Source: Acetobacter syzygii (GTDB lineage: Bacteria > Pseudomonadota > Alphaproteobacteria > Acetobacterales > Acetobacteraceae). From it: a stretch of DNA of 64,000 nt. Position 1 is the first letter of the stretch. Every line of letters begins with the position of its first letter. The translations under genes were made by a program, and so were the position numbers. Where the stretch lies: the NCBI RefSeq assembly GCF_000964225.1, contig NZ_BAMZ01000014.1, forward strand, positions 124,001 to 188,000, read 5' to 3'. Shown here piece by piece: positions 10,603 to 21,129 of this stretch. Under the pieces are notes generated by a model, which ran no database searches, had not been told where the DNA came from, and worked only from the letters and a program-made list of their open reading frames with translations.

Positions 10603-11691
10603 ATGCGCACCAAGCCTGACCAACCTACGCAGCCCCTGCCCTTGGGCACGCCTGCCTCCGCCCCGATCTCTCCCCTTCCTGCATGGGTAGATGCGTTGTT
10701 CCGCCGTACAGGGGAGGCGCGTTCAGCCATACGACTGATGGGACTCCTTGTGTGGGTTCCTCTTTCCGTTGGGTTTGAGGCCTGCCTGCTCCCTGTTCCC
10801 GGCACGGCCAAAATCCGCTGGACGCGGGTCATCTGGGGCGTGCTGTGCCGCATTATTGGCCTGCGTATATCCGTTAAAGGCAAGCGGGCGGGCACTGTTG
10901 GCGGGTTAAAGGCGCGCAAACGGGGTGAACGCCCGGTTATTTACATCTCCAACCATATGTCCTGGCTGGATGTGCCTGTGCTGGGCACGTTGCTGCCATC
11001 TGTCTTTGTTGCCAAGGGCGATATTGAAAAATGGCCGGTCATGGGGCTGGTCTCCCATATTGGCCGCACCATTTTTGTCAGCCGCCAGCGCAGCACTACC
11101 GGGCGCGAACGCGATCAGATGATCCAGCGCATGGTAGATGGCGATAATCTGGTGCTGTTCCCTGAAGGAACATCGTCCGATGGGTCGCGCGTTCTGCCTT
11201 TCATGTCGGCTTTTTTTGCCATAGCCAAACTCCCCAAACTCAAGGAAGGCATGGACCCAAGCCTGCTGCCAGTAACTTATAAACCCGGCATGGCGCCACT
11301 CATCCAGCCCGTATCCCTTGTGTATGACCAACTCGAAGGTCTGCCGATCAGCCGTTTCCGCCGCCCGGTCTTTTCATGGTATGGCGATATGGATCTTGGA
11401 CCCCATGTCTGGCAGCTTTTGCAATGGAAACGCTCCCACGTAACCGTTGTTCTGCACGAACCGCTGGACCCGGACATGTTCCCCAGCCGCAAGGCGCTGG
11501 CACAGACGGCATGGACCGCCGTAGCCGCTGGCTGCGCGGACCTGCGGCAAAACCGCGAACCCCGGATCCAGTCCGGGCGGTTTGATGCGGCCTCGCTTCC
11601 GGCCAATTTTTTGCCTGCCCATACCAAGAAAACAAAACTGCTGCTTGACAGGGCGGCCTCATTTTTTGCTTCATTCAAAAAGAGGACATAA
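10603..11691 (+). CDS. Lysophospholipid acyltransferase (PlsC-like)
   Basis: 1-acyl-glycerol-3-phosphate acyltransferase family member, adding the second acyl chain during phospholipid synthesis at the inner membrane. The 362-residue protein carries the NHX4D catalytic motif (NHMSWLD, residues 117-123) and the FPEGTS substrate-binding motif (residues 186-191), with a hydrophobic N-terminal stretch around MGLLVWVPLSV. I start it at the ATG at 10603 because AGGA lies five bases upstream; the frame stays open further 5' without support. A hairpin follows, then miaB. An acyltransferase next to miaB is a common alphaproteobacterial arrangement. An ornithine-lipid acyltransferase role is possible. 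Confidence 0.85.
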   Translation: MRTKPDQPTQPLPLGTPASAPISPLPAWVDALFRRTGEARSAIRLMGLLVWVPLSVGFEACLLPVPGTAKIRWTRVIWGVLCRIIGLRISVKGKRAGTVGGLKARKRGERPVIYISNHMSWLDVPVLGTLLPSVFVAKGDIEKWPVMGLVSHIGRTIFVSRQRSTTGRERDQMIQRMVDGDNLVLFPEGTSSDGSRVLPFMSAFFAIAKLPKLKEGMDPSLLPVTYKPGMAPLIQPVSLVYDQLEGLPISRFRRPVFSWYGDMDLGPHVWQLLQWKRSHVTVVLHEPLDPDMFPSRKALAQTAWTAVAAGCADLRQNREPRIQSGRFDAASLPANFLPAHTKKTKLLLDRAASFFASFKKRT

Positions 11692-11694
11692 CCA

Positions 11695-11720
11695 GCGGAA
11701 GCGCACCCTGCGGCTTCCGC
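11695..11720 (+). terminator. Hairpin after the acyltransferase gene
   Basis: GCGGAAGC and GCTTCCGC form a perfect eight-pair stem with a ten-base loop, two bases after the stop codon. There is no T tract, so it may be a weak or factor-assisted terminator, or an mRNA-stabilising hairpin. Confidence 0.4.
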
Positions 11721-11895
11721 ACTGTTCAGGACAGGAGACCACACTGTCAGGCACGGCATGGCCCTTATTCTGCACGATGCACCCCCGCTCACACGCCAAA
11801 CGTGAGAAAAGAAGCTTGACCTGCGCCGCCTCTCGCCTGATGTCCTCTTTCCGTCGCATGGAATGGGCCTGCGGCAGAGCGGAGTGGCAGCCATT

Positions 11896-13281
11896 ATGAC
11901 CCGAACCCCCGACCAGACAGCACCATCACGCGCCCTGCATGTGATTACCTGGGGCTGCCAGATGAACGTGTACGACAGTGCACGCATGGGGGATGTTCTG
12001 CGCCCGCTGGGCTACCAGCCGGTGGACACGCCCGATACGGCAGACATGATTATCCTCAACACCTGCCACATCCGCGACCGCGCAGCGGAAAAGGTTTTTT
12101 CCGAACTGGGCAGGCTACGGCTGATCAAGGAGGCGCGCAAAGCACTTGGGCAGCAGACCATTATTGCCGTAGCTGGTTGTGTTGCTCAGGCCGAGGGGCA
12201 GGAAATTCTGGCCCGCGCTCCGTATGTGGATATTGTGCTTGGCCCACAAACCTACCATCGGCTGCCCGAAATGGTGGCCCGTGCGGCCCGTGCGGGCAAT
12301 GCTATTATAGAAACCGATTTTCCCGCAGAGCAGAAATTTGATTTTCTGCCGGAAAGCGAAGCCCCGCAAACACCGGGCAACTACACCGCGTTCCTGACCA
12401 TTCAGGAAGGGTGCGACAAGTTCTGCTCTTTTTGCGTGGTGCCTTATACACGCGGGGCAGAAAGCAGCCGCCCCGTGCAGTCCGTGCTGGCCGAAGCCCG
12501 CCGCATGGCCCAAAGCGGCGTGCAGGAGATCAGCCTGCTGGGGCAGAACGTCAACGCTTATCATGGGGAAGGGCCAGATGGCACCGTATGGGATCTGACC
12601 CGTCTGGCCTATGCACTGGCGGAAATTCCCGGCCTCTCACGCATACGGTACACCACCTCCCACCCACGGGACATGAATGATGCGCTGATCGCTGCTCACC
12701 GCGACCTCCCCCAGCTTATGCCGTTCCTGCACCTGCCCGTGCAGTCCGGCTCTGACCGTATTCTGCGCGCCATGAACAGAGGTCACACGGCAGACGAATA
12801 CCGTGACCTTGTCCATCGCCTGCGTGCGGCTCGGCCAGACCTTGCCCTGTCCTCCGACTTTATTATCGGCCACCCCGGTGAAACGGAGGAAGATTTTGAA
12901 GCCACCATGCAGCTTGTGCGCGATGTAGGCTTTGCACTGGCCTATTCCTTTAAATACTCCCCGCGCCCGGGCACTCCCGCTGCGGGAGCCCCCCTGCAGG
13001 TTCCCGAGGATGTAAAGGATGCCCGCCTGCAAGCGCTGCAAAAGCTTCTGCGCGAGCAGCAGGATGCGTTTAACGCCTCCATGGTTGGCAAAACCGTACC
13101 CGTTCTGTTTACATCCAAAGGGCGCAAACCCGGACAGATTGCAGGACGTTCCCCCTGGCTCCAGCCGGTCCATGTGATCGGGCCTGACCACCTGATCGGT
13201 CAGGAACTGCCAGTGCGCATAACAGAACGCCTGACCAACTCACTGGGCGGTCTTTTGGAAGAGGAGAAAGTTTACGCTTGA
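11896..13281 (+). CDS. miaB: tRNA-2-methylthio-N6-isopentenyladenosine methylthiotransferase
   Basis: Radical-SAM enzyme that converts i6A37 to ms2i6A37 in tRNAs. The 461-residue protein has the N-terminal UPF0004 domain with cluster-binding cysteines (WGCQMN, NTCHIRD and AGCVAQ), the radical-SAM CX3CX2C motif (CDKFCSFC) and a C-terminal TRAM domain. The ATG at 11896 is chosen because the conserved MiaB start region follows it and GGAG lies 11 bases upstream; an ATG at 11863 is in frame but lacks support. Its stop overlaps the TTG start of phoH, giving a coupled miaB-phoH-ybeY-corC operon for RNA modification and ribosome maturation. Confidence 0.96.
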   Translation: MTRTPDQTAPSRALHVITWGCQMNVYDSARMGDVLRPLGYQPVDTPDTADMIILNTCHIRDRAAEKVFSELGRLRLIKEARKALGQQTIIAVAGCVAQAEGQEILARAPYVDIVLGPQTYHRLPEMVARAARAGNAIIETDFPAEQKFDFLPESEAPQTPGNYTAFLTIQEGCDKFCSFCVVPYTRGAESSRPVQSVLAEARRMAQSGVQEISLLGQNVNAYHGEGPDGTVWDLTRLAYALAEIPGLSRIRYTTSHPRDMNDALIAAHRDLPQLMPFLHLPVQSGSDRILRAMNRGHTADEYRDLVHRLRAARPDLALSSDFIIGHPGETEEDFEATMQLVRDVGFALAYSFKYSPRPGTPAAGAPLQVPEDVKDARLQALQKLLREQQDAFNASMVGKTVPVLFTSKGRKPGQIAGRSPWLQPVHVIGPDHLIGQELPVRITERLTNSLGGLLEEEKVYA

Positions 13282-14375
13282 ATACCACGCGCACGTCCCC
13301 CCCTCCTTCCGTCGCGGTTGCGGAGCTGGCTCAGCCCGTAACGCTGCAATTTGAAAACAATGCGCTTCTTGCCCGTCTGGTCGGTGACCACGACCGGCAC
13401 CTGCGCTGCCTGGAAGAAGGGCTGGAAGTGGACGTTGCACGGCGTGGCAACCGTATTTCCATTCGTGGTCTGCCCGAGACCACGTCTCTCGCCCGTATAA
13501 CCCTGAGCCTGCTTTACCAAAAGCTGGCGGCGGGAGAGACCATAGACATCAGCGCAGTAGAGGCGGCCATACGCATGTCCAAAGTACATGAAAGCAGACC
13601 CACCCTCCCCCTGTCTGTTGCTCCGGCAACCCCTGTTGCAAACTACGATTCCGCACTTCCCGTTATCCGATTGCGGCATGGCAACATAGAACCCCGCTCC
13701 CCCGGACAGGCTGAGTATATGCGCGCACTGGCCAGCAGGGAGCTTGTGTTTGGCATTGGCCCCGCCGGAACGGGCAAAACCTATCTGGCCGTAGCACAGG
13801 CCGTATCTCTTTTACTGGCAGGCTCGATTGACCGGATCATTCTCTCCCGCCCTGCGGTCGAAGCCGGTGAACGGCTGGGTTTTTTGCCCGGAGACATGAA
13901 GGACAAGATCGACCCTTACCTGCGCCCTCTTTACGATGCCCTGCACGACATGCTCCCCGGTGATCAGGTCATGCGCCGCATGAGCGCTGGCGAGATTGAG
14001 GTTGCCCCCCTTGCCTTCATGCGCGGGCGTACGCTTTCCCACGCATTTGTTATTCTGGACGAAGCCCAGAACACCACCATTGCACAGATGAAAATGTTTC
14101 TAACCCGGCTAGGTCCGGGGTCTCGCATGGTTGTAACTGGGGATCTGACACAGATCGACCTGCCATACGACACCCCATCGGGCCTGCAGGATGCCGTGAA
14201 TACGCTTGAAAACGTAAAGGGAATTACCATTTCCCGTTTTGAAGCAGCAGATGTTGTGCGACACAAGCTGGTCGCGCGCATTATTGAAGCTTATGATGCA
14301 AAGACGACGACGGCTGATAAAAAAGGGCATTCCCGCCACAAGGGCCGTCAGGAGAACAATGGAACCGCGAAGTAG
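13278..14375 (+). CDS. PhoH-family ATPase
   Basis: PhoH/YbeZ-type P-loop ATPase, thought to act with YbeY in rRNA processing and possibly as a helicase. The 365-residue protein has Walker A (GPAGTGKTY) and Walker B (VILDEAQNT) motifs in the C-terminal PhoH domain, after an N-terminal region of about 130 residues resembling a KH-like fold. The start codon is TTG, sharing bases with the miaB stop (TTGA), with GAGGAG eight bases upstream. The C-terminus is basic. The start of ybeY lies inside its last codons, so all four genes of the set are translationally linked. Confidence 0.93.
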   Translation: MNTTRTSPPPSVAVAELAQPVTLQFENNALLARLVGDHDRHLRCLEEGLEVDVARRGNRISIRGLPETTSLARITLSLLYQKLAAGETIDISAVEAAIRMSKVHESRPTLPLSVAPATPVANYDSALPVIRLRHGNIEPRSPGQAEYMRALASRELVFGIGPAGTGKTYLAVAQAVSLLLAGSIDRIILSRPAVEAGERLGFLPGDMKDKIDPYLRPLYDALHDMLPGDQVMRRMSAGEIEVAPLAFMRGRTLSHAFVILDEAQNTTIAQMKMFLTRLGPGSRMVVTGDLTQIDLPYDTPSGLQDAVNTLENVKGITISRFEAADVVRHKLVARIIEAYDAKTTTADKKGHSRHKGRQENNGTAK

Positions 14376-14901
14376 TCTTGCCCCCGTCTTGACGCAAGAG
14401 GTGGCCGACTCTCTGGATATGGACCCGTATCCAGAGAGTTTTCATGATGAATGCCTCCAGAACGGCACGGAAGTGCTGGTCCGGGACATACGCTGGCGCT
14501 CCCATGTGCCTGCGCCCGAAAAAACCGTGCGGCGCGCTTTGGCAGCCTGTGCAGAGTACGGGCTGGAACCAGGCAGCGTTGTGCTGGCAACAGACCGGGC
14601 CGTGCGGCTCCTTAATGGCAGGCACCGCGGCAAGCACAAACCCACCAATGTGCTGACATTCGAGCCCCCTCCGGGTTACGCTGGTGGCGATATTATTCTG
14701 GCGCTGGAAACCGTAGTCCGCGAAGCACGCAAGGCAGGCAGGCCAGTCAGCCACCATCTGGCCCATCTGGTTGTGCATGGCAGCTTGCATCTGGCCGGAT
14801 ACGACCATCACCACCCAGGCGAAGCACGGGAAATGGAAATGCTGGAATCCCGCCTGCTTTCCCGCATGAAAGTGCCTAACCCGTGGAAGACCCGGTCATG
14901 A
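14359..14901 (+). CDS. ybeY: Endoribonuclease YbeY
   Basis: Zinc-dependent endoribonuclease involved in 16S rRNA 3'-end maturation and ribosome quality control. The 180-residue protein has the diagnostic HX3HX5H motif (HGSLHLAGYDH, near residues 135-145) and the upstream NVLTFEPP segment matching the family's NVLSFP. The ATG at 14359 follows GGAG by four bases and overlaps the end of phoH by 17 bases; the longer open frame upstream lies inside phoH and is ignored. Its own stop overlaps the corC ATG as ATGA. Confidence 0.94.
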   Translation: MEPRSSLAPVLTQEVADSLDMDPYPESFHDECLQNGTEVLVRDIRWRSHVPAPEKTVRRALAACAEYGLEPGSVVLATDRAVRLLNGRHRGKHKPTNVLTFEPPPGYAGGDIILALETVVREARKAGRPVSHHLAHLVVHGSLHLAGYDHHHPGEAREMEMLESRLLSRMKVPNPWKTRS

Positions 14902-15845
14902 GTGAACACGACACCTCTTCTGAACGGGTGGAGCCTTCCGGGCGCGGCCTGTTCTCCTTCTTTCAGCGCAAAAAACCAACGGGGGGGCTACGCAGTTCCA
15001 TTGCGGCCCTTGTACAGCAGGCCGCAGAAGCCGGTGATGAAACCGCGCCAGATGGTGAAAAACCGGAACTAGACCGGCAGGAACGCGCGCTTATTGCCAA
15101 CATCCTGCGGCTACGCAATATCTCCGCTGATGATGTGATGGTGCCACGGGCCGATATTGTTGCCATGCCCGTTTCCATCAGTCTGGACGAAGCACTGGCC
15201 ATGATGCGGCGGGAAAACCACTCCCGTATGCCCGTTTACCGTGACCAGCTTGATGACATTGTCGGCATGATCCACGTTAAGGATCTGATTGCTTATGTTG
15301 GCACCAGCGAGGCGTTCAATCTGGAACCCCTGCTCCGCCAGCCACTGTTTATTGCCCCGCAAATTCCCGTACTCGACCTGCTGTTGCAGATGCGCCAGCG
15401 CCACATGCACCTTGCCCTTGTGATTGACGAATACGGCGGGATTGATGGGCTGGTAACGATTGAAGATCTGATCGAAACCATTGTGGGCGATATTTCGGAC
15501 GAACATGATGAACCAGAAGCTGTTCTGATTACCCCCCGCCCTGATGGTTCGTTTGATGTCGATGCCCGCTGCCCGGTGGAAGAGTTTGAGCAAAAAATTG
15601 GCCCGATTCTGACCGACAGCGAAAAAGAAGCTGAGATCGAAACCATTGGTGGCCTTGTGTTCCGCATGGCGGGGCATGTTCCGACCCGGGGCGAGGTACT
15701 CACGCACGAAAACGGCTACCTGTTCCGCGTGCTGGATGCCGATGCCCGGCATATTCGCCGCGTGCGGGTCCGCAGGCTTGTAAGCGAGGGGGAAAACTCC
15801 CCCAATCCGCAGGCACTGGCAGCCCAACCGTCAACAACAGGTTGA
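14898..15845 (+). CDS. corC: CBS-pair / CorC_HlyC domain protein
   Basis: Cytoplasmic protein of the CorC/YbeX family, linked to magnesium/cobalt homeostasis and, through its neighbours, to ribosome metabolism. The 315-residue product has two CBS domains (about residues 70-195; note MVPRADIVA and [10 protein letters not shown]) and a C-terminal transporter-associated domain ([11 protein letters not shown] to ETIGGLVF), with no DUF21 membrane domain. The start is the ATG overlapping the ybeY stop; a GTG 15 bases upstream is possible. In many alphaproteobacteria lnt follows, but here the operon ends at a terminator built across the stop codon. Confidence 0.9.
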   Translation: MSEHDTSSERVEPSGRGLFSFFQRKKPTGGLRSSIAALVQQAAEAGDETAPDGEKPELDRQERALIANILRLRNISADDVMVPRADIVAMPVSISLDEALAMMRRENHSRMPVYRDQLDDIVGMIHVKDLIAYVGTSEAFNLEPLLRQPLFIAPQIPVLDLLLQMRQRHMHLALVIDEYGGIDGLVTIEDLIETIVGDISDEHDEPEAVLITPRPDGSFDVDARCPVEEFEQKIGPILTDSEKEAEIETIGGLVFRMAGHVPTRGEVLTHENGYLFRVLDADARHIRRVRVRRLVSEGENSPNPQALAAQPSTTG

Positions 15846-15858
15846 CGGTTGTTCTTTC
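15825..15858 (+). terminator. Terminator overlapping the corC stop codon
   Basis: An 11-pair perfect stem (CAACCGTCAAC / GTTGACGGTTG) with a five-base loop spans the last codons and TGA of corC and is followed by TTCTTTCT. It ends the miaB-phoH-ybeY-corC operon. Confidence 0.75.
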
Positions 15859-15914
15859 TGGCTCCATCCCTGTTTGCTGAATTGTGATCCATTGATCGGG
15901 AAGGCTTGGTTCTC

Positions 15915-16535
15915 ATGTCCTTTACACGTCGTTCTTTTCTTGTCGCCACGGGTGCGGCGCTGACTGCCGGGTCCCTCCAGAGCGGAGCTTTTGCAGCCGA
16001 TGCACCGGATGCACGCTTTACGCCACGCGTTCTGGGCAACCCGGATGCCAAGATCGTTGTGGAAGAATGGTTCTCCCTGACCTGCATCCATTGCGCGCAT
16101 TTTGCGGAAGAGACCTTCCCACAGGTTAAAAAGAACCTGATCGACACGGGCAAGATCCGCTACGTCTTCCACGACTTCCCGACCGATCAGCTTGCAACCC
16201 TTGCTGCCATGGTTGCCCGGACGTTGCCTGCAGAACGATACGAACCATTCTGCTCGGCAGTTCTCTCCAGTCTGGACCGCTGGGCCTACAATAACGAGGC
16301 CGACCATAAAGCCGAACTGCAAAAAATTGCAGCTTTTGCCGGTATGCCTGCAGAAACGTTTGAAAAAGCCGTAACAGACCAGAAACTGCTTGATTTTATT
16401 ATGAAAGAGCAGAGCGAAGCGCAGGATAAATATAACATTGAATCCACGCCGACCTTCCGCTTCAACAACAAGGAGCAGGTGTCTAGCGCCCTCTCCTACG
16501 ATGATTTTGTCAAATATCTGACAAAGGCAGGCTGA
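15915..16535 (+). CDS. DsbA-family thiol:disulfide oxidoreductase
   Basis: Exported thioredoxin-fold protein of the DsbA/DsbG-like family (Thioredoxin_4). The 206-residue precursor has a twin-arginine-like signal (TRRSFLVATGAAL) with probable cleavage after AFAAD, a CXXC active site (CIHC, residues 57-60) and a cis-Pro loop near ESTPTF. It likely forms or isomerises disulfides in periplasmic proteins. The ATG at 15915 is used rather than the GTG/ATG codons nine bases earlier because the signal peptide is then normal. It lies between terminators, so it is probably monocistronic, with smc downstream. Confidence 0.9.
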   Translation: MSFTRRSFLVATGAALTAGSLQSGAFAADAPDARFTPRVLGNPDAKIVVEEWFSLTCIHCAHFAEETFPQVKKNLIDTGKIRYVFHDFPTDQLATLAAMVARTLPAERYEPFCSAVLSSLDRWAYNNEADHKAELQKIAAFAGMPAETFEKAVTDQKLLDFIMKEQSEAQDKYNIESTPTFRFNNKEQVSSALSYDDFVKYLTKAG

Positions 16536-16554
16536 CTGTTTTAAACAGTCAGCC
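16530..16554 (+). terminator. Hairpin after the DsbA-like gene
   Basis: GGCTGACTGTTT and AAACAGTCAGCC form a near-perfect palindrome overlapping the stop codon. There is no strong T tract after it; probably a terminator between this gene and smc. Confidence 0.55.
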
Positions 16555-16581
16555 CTTCCGACCAGAAAAATACGTGTCTGT

Positions 16582-19500
16582 ATGACGGTTCGTTTTGTTC
16601 GCCTCCGCATTGTGGGGTTCAAAAGCTTTGCCGACCCCATAACCGTGGAGCTGCTACCCGGTTTGACCGGCGTTGTTGGCCCTAACGGGTGCGGTAAATC
16701 CAACGTGGTGGAAGCACTACGCTGGGTTATGGGCGAATCCTCCGCGCGCTCCCTGCGCGGGGGAGAAATGGATGACCTTATTTTTGCTGGCACAGCAGGC
16801 CGCCCGGCCCGTTCGCTGGCAGAGGTCACGGTTACGCTGGAAGGCACCAGAGGGTTCGGCCCCGCAGCCTTTGCCGATCTGGACGAACTCCAGATTACCC
16901 GCAGGGCAGAGCGTGGGTCCGGCAGTGATTACCGTATTAACGGTCGTCCGGTACGTGCACGCGATGTACAGACCCTTTTTGCCGATCTGGCATCTGGCGC
17001 ACGGTCTTCCGCCATGGTCAGTCAGGGCCGGGTGGCCATGCTGGTTGGTGCAAGGCCGGAAGAACGCCGCAGCATTTTAGAAGAAGCAGCAGGCATTACT
17101 GGCCTCCATGCCCGACGGCATGAAGCCGAGATTAAGCTCCGCGCGACCGAAAACAACCTGACCCGGGCAGAAGACCGCCGCCAGCAACTGGCCGAACGCC
17201 TGGAGGGGCTGACCGAGCAATCCCGCGAAGCCACGCGTTACCGGGAAATTTCGGCCGCCCTGCGGGAAGCAGAAACCGAATTACTGGCGGTTTTACACGC
17301 ACGGGCCAGACTGGCCGTTGCACGGGCAGCGGACACCGCAGCACAGGCCCGTAAAAGCCTGACCGAACATGAAGAAGCCGCAGAAACTGCGGTTCTGGCG
17401 GAATTTGAGGCCACAAAAGCCCTCCCCTCCCTCCGTGAGCAAGCCGATGCTGCCCGTACTGCGCTGGAGCGGTGCCGTGTGCTGGCAGAAGGCGTTGTTC
17501 GGGAAGAAGAACGTGCAGCAGCACAGGCACAGGCCGCCGCCGAACTGTTGCAGCAACACGAAGCCGATGCACAGGCTGCAACAATCCGCCTACAGGATGC
17601 ACAGGCCGCGCTAGAACGCCTGAAAGCCAATAAGGCGGAGGCATTAGCGGCCCAGACATCGCTGCCTACCCGCACAGCAGAAGCCGGGCAGCACTTGCAA
17701 CAGCTCTCTTCCCAACTGAGCGAAACTGAACAGGCACTTGCCAGCCTGACCGCAGAGCTGAACGCCGCGCAGGCAGGCAAGGAGCGGGCGGAAGAAGGCT
17801 TAACCCATGCCCGCACCCAGCATGAACGGGTATGCAATGCGCTCAATACCATTCAGGCAGATATTGCGGCGCTGGAAGCCCAACTCCCTACCGAGCAGGC
17901 TTTGACAACAGCGCAGGATTGCGCAGATCAGGCCATTCTGGCCCAGCAGGCAGCCAGAACGGCACAGGAAGACGCAGAACGCCTGACAGCCCAGTGCAAT
18001 ATTGACCTCTCGATTGCCAAAAATAACGCGCAGGCAGCCGAAACAGCCCAGAATGAGCAAAAAAAGGCACTGGATCAGGCCCGGCAACGCCTGAATGCGC
18101 TGCATGGTGAACTCAAGACTGCGGAAAAACGCCACGCGGAGGCACTGGAAGCTCTGGTCAAACCAGAGGTTCTGACACACCTGCAAACACAAAAAGAGAA
18201 CGCCGCCGCAGCCTTTGATCTGGCACACCAGACACAGGAAAAAGCCGAGGCAGAGCGCCGCGCGGCCAGTACAGCCTTTACCGATGCGAGCCGCACTGCG
18301 CAGGAGGCCGAAGCCCACCAGCGCAATGTGACCGAGACCCTCCGCACCGCCCGCACCACACAGCAGCGCGCACAGCAGGAAGCAGAAACTCTTGCACGTG
18401 AGCTGGAAAAAGTTCGGGCAGAGGCCATTGCCGACAGTGTGCTGGAATCGGCCAAACAAGCCCGCGCCGAACAGGAACAGGCACTCGCCCAGACGGGAGA
18501 AGCACTGGAACAGGCCGAGCAGAGCCTGAACCAGCACAAAGCCCTCCATGCCACAGCCCACGAACAGCAAACCTTACTCCAGACCGAACTAACCCGCTTA
18601 CAGGCGCAGGCAGAAGGGCTGGATCAGGCTCTGGGGCAGGACAGCGCGGTGGCGGAAAACCCCGTTTCCGCCCTGATCTCTGTTCCTGAAGAATACGAGA
18701 ACGCGCTCGCAGCCGCTCTGGCAGAAGGGCTGGATGCCCCCGCGGCAGCAGATGCACCGCAAGGCTGGCTGCAACTCCCGCCAGACAACATGCCCGCCCT
18801 GCCCGGTGGAGCAATCGCGCTAAAGCACGCCATTACAGCTCCACCGGAGCTGGACCGTGTTCTGCTCTGCACAGGGGTTCTGCCCGATGGCGCAGAGGGG
18901 CATGAACTGCAACAGGCTCTGGCACCGGGGCAATGCCTTGTTTCCAAAGCGGGTGACGTGTGGCGTTGGGATGGTTTTTATGCCCACGCAGGAGGGAGCA
19001 GCACCGCAGCCCGCAGGCTGGCCCAGCGCCGCATTCTACGCGAAACACAAGACCGCATTACGGCGCTCAAGGCCAATGCGCCCGCACTGGAAGAACAGGT
19101 AGCCACCTGCGCTACGGCCCTGCAAACCAACGAAGACCTACTCAAGGACCTCCGGAGCACACGGCATACGCAGGAACAGGCACTCCAAAAAGCCCGTGCA
19201 CACGAGACCGAAACTGAACGACGCCACGCCTCCTACCGTGCACGCGTGGATGCCATACTGCCCCAGCATGACCGCGCACAGGCTGCGCTGGCTGAAGCCA
19301 AGACCACTGTGGCCAATGCCCAGTCCATGCACGATAATCTGCCATCATTACACGATATTCAGTCTGCGCTTGCTGCTACGCGGGAGAAAAATGCAGCGGC
19401 ACAGGCTGCCGAGCAGCAGGCTCATACCGCCTTCAAACAGGCGCAGGCCACGTTGCAGGCCGCACAGGACAAGCTGGCACAGGCCGAGCAGCAACATGCC

Positions 19501-21129
19501 TCTGCCACCACCCGGCTGGAAACCCTAACCCCCGAACTCGAACGTCTGCGCCATAATCTGGCAACCGAGTCCCAAAGTGTAGCCGAACTCGAAGGCCGCC
19601 TTGCCTCCGCCCACGCGCTGCAACAGGCACAAGCGGCTCTGCAAGTCGCCCAGAACACCCTGCGCGAAGCCGAATCAGCCCTGCACGCCGCAACGCAGGC
19701 AGCCGTACAGGCAAACGAGCAGGCAACGTCCGCCGCACAGGCCCTCCGCACATTGCAAGAAACAGGTCTGGCATTGCGCAGCCGCCTGTCTGGCCTGAAC
19801 CCGCGACAGGCAGAATTACACACCGAATGCGCGGAAGCAGAACAACACCTCCAGGCTGCTCAGGCTACGTTGGAAGCCGCCTTGGCAGCACTCCCGGCCG
19901 ATGCTCCGGCCAGACTGGAGCAGCTTACGGCACAACGCAGTACTCTTCTGGGTGATCTGGATACAACGCGCGAACTACGCGCAGCCCTGCAAGCCGAAGC
20001 CTCCACACTGACTGCCCGGCTGGAAGCCCTGAATGCAGCCGAAGCAGAATGGACTGCCCGCGAAGCCACGGCACGCACGGACAATACCAATGCCCTCCAG
20101 AGGCTGGAAAGTGCCCGCGCCAATCACAGCCGGGTCGCAGAACTCCCCACAGCAGCACTGCAGCAGAAAGCCAGCACACTTGCTGCTCTGGAAGATGCAG
20201 AAGACCATTTTACCAAGACCGACCAGCTCCGCGCCGAGGCCGAAGCCGCTCTGACCAACGCCCACGAACAGCGGCGCAAAACCGAAGGTGAACTGGCTAC
20301 TGCCCGTGAGAACCTGCTAAAAGCAGAGGGCAAAAGCGAGCAGGCGCAGGCCATTCTAGACCAGCTTCTGGTAGAAACGCCGGTCCCTCCCAGACAACCA
20401 GTTTCTGACCTGACGGAAGGGACGGAAACCTCGCTCCGCCGCAAGATCAGCCGGTTAAGCCGTGAGCGGGATGATATGGGCCCCGTCAACCTGCGCGCGG
20501 AACTGGAAGCAGAGGAAGCCTCCACCCAGGCCCAGACTCTGGGCGCGGAAATGACAGATCTGGAAGAAGCCATAACCCGGTTGCGCGGCTCCATTGGTTC
20601 GCTCAACAAGGAAGGCCGGGAACGGCTTATGGCTGTTTTTACGCAGGTTGATCAGCACTTCCAGTCTCTCTTCACACGGATGTTCGGCGGCGGACGTGCC
20701 CATCTGGGGCTGGTTGGCAGTGATGATCCACTGGAAGCCGGGCTGGAAATTTACGCGCAGCCACCCGGCAAAAAGCTGGCCACGCTCTCGCTCCTGTCGG
20801 GAGGTGAACAAGCTTTAACCGCTCTTTCCTTGATTTTTGCTGTTTTCCGCTGTAACCCTGCTCCGATATGCGTATTGGACGAAGTGGATGCTCCACTTGA
20901 TGACGCCAATGTAGGGCGCTTTAGCGCGCTGCTTGGTGACATGGTTGCCGAAGCCGGTACGCGTTTTCTGGTTGTGACACACCACCAGCTCACTATGGCC
21001 CATATGGACCAGCTATTTGGTGTAACCATGCAGGAGCGCGGAGTAAGCCGCGTTCTTTCTGTTGATCTGGCTAAAGCGGCCTCCATGGTCGGTCAGAAGA
21101 ACAAGGAACCCACTCATGTCACATCCTGA
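16582..21129 (+). CDS. smc: Chromosome segregation protein SMC
   Basis: Structural-maintenance-of-chromosomes ATPase that forms the condensin ring for chromosome compaction and segregation. At 1515 residues it is longer than typical bacterial SMC (about 1150-1200) because of extended coiled-coil arms rich in Ala, Gln, Glu and Leu. Head motifs are intact: Walker A GPNGCGKSN (33-41), signature LSGGEQ (near 1405) and Walker B CVLDEVDAP (near 1430). A hinge-like non-coiled region lies around residues 690-850. The ATG opens directly on the conserved KSF(A/V)DP head sequence. Its last 14 bases overlap the next gene. No scpA or scpB is in this window. Confidence 0.95.
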   Translation: MTVRFVRLRIVGFKSFADPITVELLPGLTGVVGPNGCGKSNVVEALRWVMGESSARSLRGGEMDDLIFAGTAGRPARSLAEVTVTLEGTRGFGPAAFADLDELQITRRAERGSGSDYRINGRPVRARDVQTLFADLASGARSSAMVSQGRVAMLVGARPEERRSILEEAAGITGLHARRHEAEIKLRATENNLTRAEDRRQQLAERLEGLTEQSREATRYREISAALREAETELLAVLHARARLAVARAADTAAQARKSLTEHEEAAETAVLAEFEATKALPSLREQADAARTALERCRVLAEGVVREEERAAAQAQAAAELLQQHEADAQAATIRLQDAQAALERLKANKAEALAAQTSLPTRTAEAGQHLQQLSSQLSETEQALASLTAELNAAQAGKERAEEGLTHARTQHERVCNALNTIQADIAALEAQLPTEQALTTAQDCADQAILAQQAARTAQEDAERLTAQCNIDLSIAKNNAQAAETAQNEQKKALDQARQRLNALHGELKTAEKRHAEALEALVKPEVLTHLQTQKENAAAAFDLAHQTQEKAEAERRAASTAFTDASRTAQEAEAHQRNVTETLRTARTTQQRAQQEAETLARELEKVRAEAIADSVLESAKQARAEQEQALAQTGEALEQAEQSLNQHKALHATAHEQQTLLQTELTRLQAQAEGLDQALGQDSAVAENPVSALISVPEEYENALAAALAEGLDAPAAADAPQGWLQLPPDNMPALPGGAIALKHAITAPPELDRVLLCTGVLPDGAEGHELQQALAPGQCLVSKAGDVWRWDGFYAHAGGSSTAARRLAQRRILRETQDRITALKANAPALEEQVATCATALQTNEDLLKDLRSTRHTQEQALQKARAHETETERRHASYRARVDAILPQHDRAQAALAEAKTTVANAQSMHDNLPSLHDIQSALAATREKNAAAQAAEQQAHTAFKQAQATLQAAQDKLAQAEQQHASATTRLETLTPELERLRHNLATESQSVAELEGRLASAHALQQAQAALQVAQNTLREAESALHAATQAAVQANEQATSAAQALRTLQETGLALRSRLSGLNPRQAELHTECAEAEQHLQAAQATLEAALAALPADAPARLEQLTAQRSTLLGDLDTTRELRAALQAEASTLTARLEALNAAEAEWTAREATARTDNTNALQRLESARANHSRVAELPTAALQQKASTLAALEDAEDHFTKTDQLRAEAEAALTNAHEQRRKTEGELATARENLLKAEGKSEQAQAILDQLLVETPVPPRQPVSDLTEGTETSLRRKISRLSRERDDMGPVNLRAELEAEEASTQAQTLGAEMTDLEEAITRLRGSIGSLNKEGRERLMAVFTQVDQHFQSLFTRMFGGGRAHLGLVGSDDPLEAGLEIYAQPPGKKLATLSLLSGGEQALTALSLIFAVFRCNPAPICVLDEVDAPLDDANVGRFSALLGDMVAEAGTRFLVVTHHQLTMAHMDQLFGVTMQERGVSRVLSVDLAKAASMVGQKNKEPTHVTS

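Noticed and set aside
17800-18570. Minus-strand open frames inside smc with repetitive Cys/Leu/Phe-rich products
   Set aside because: Complement of the coiled-coil codons of smc; no start signals or conservation expected.
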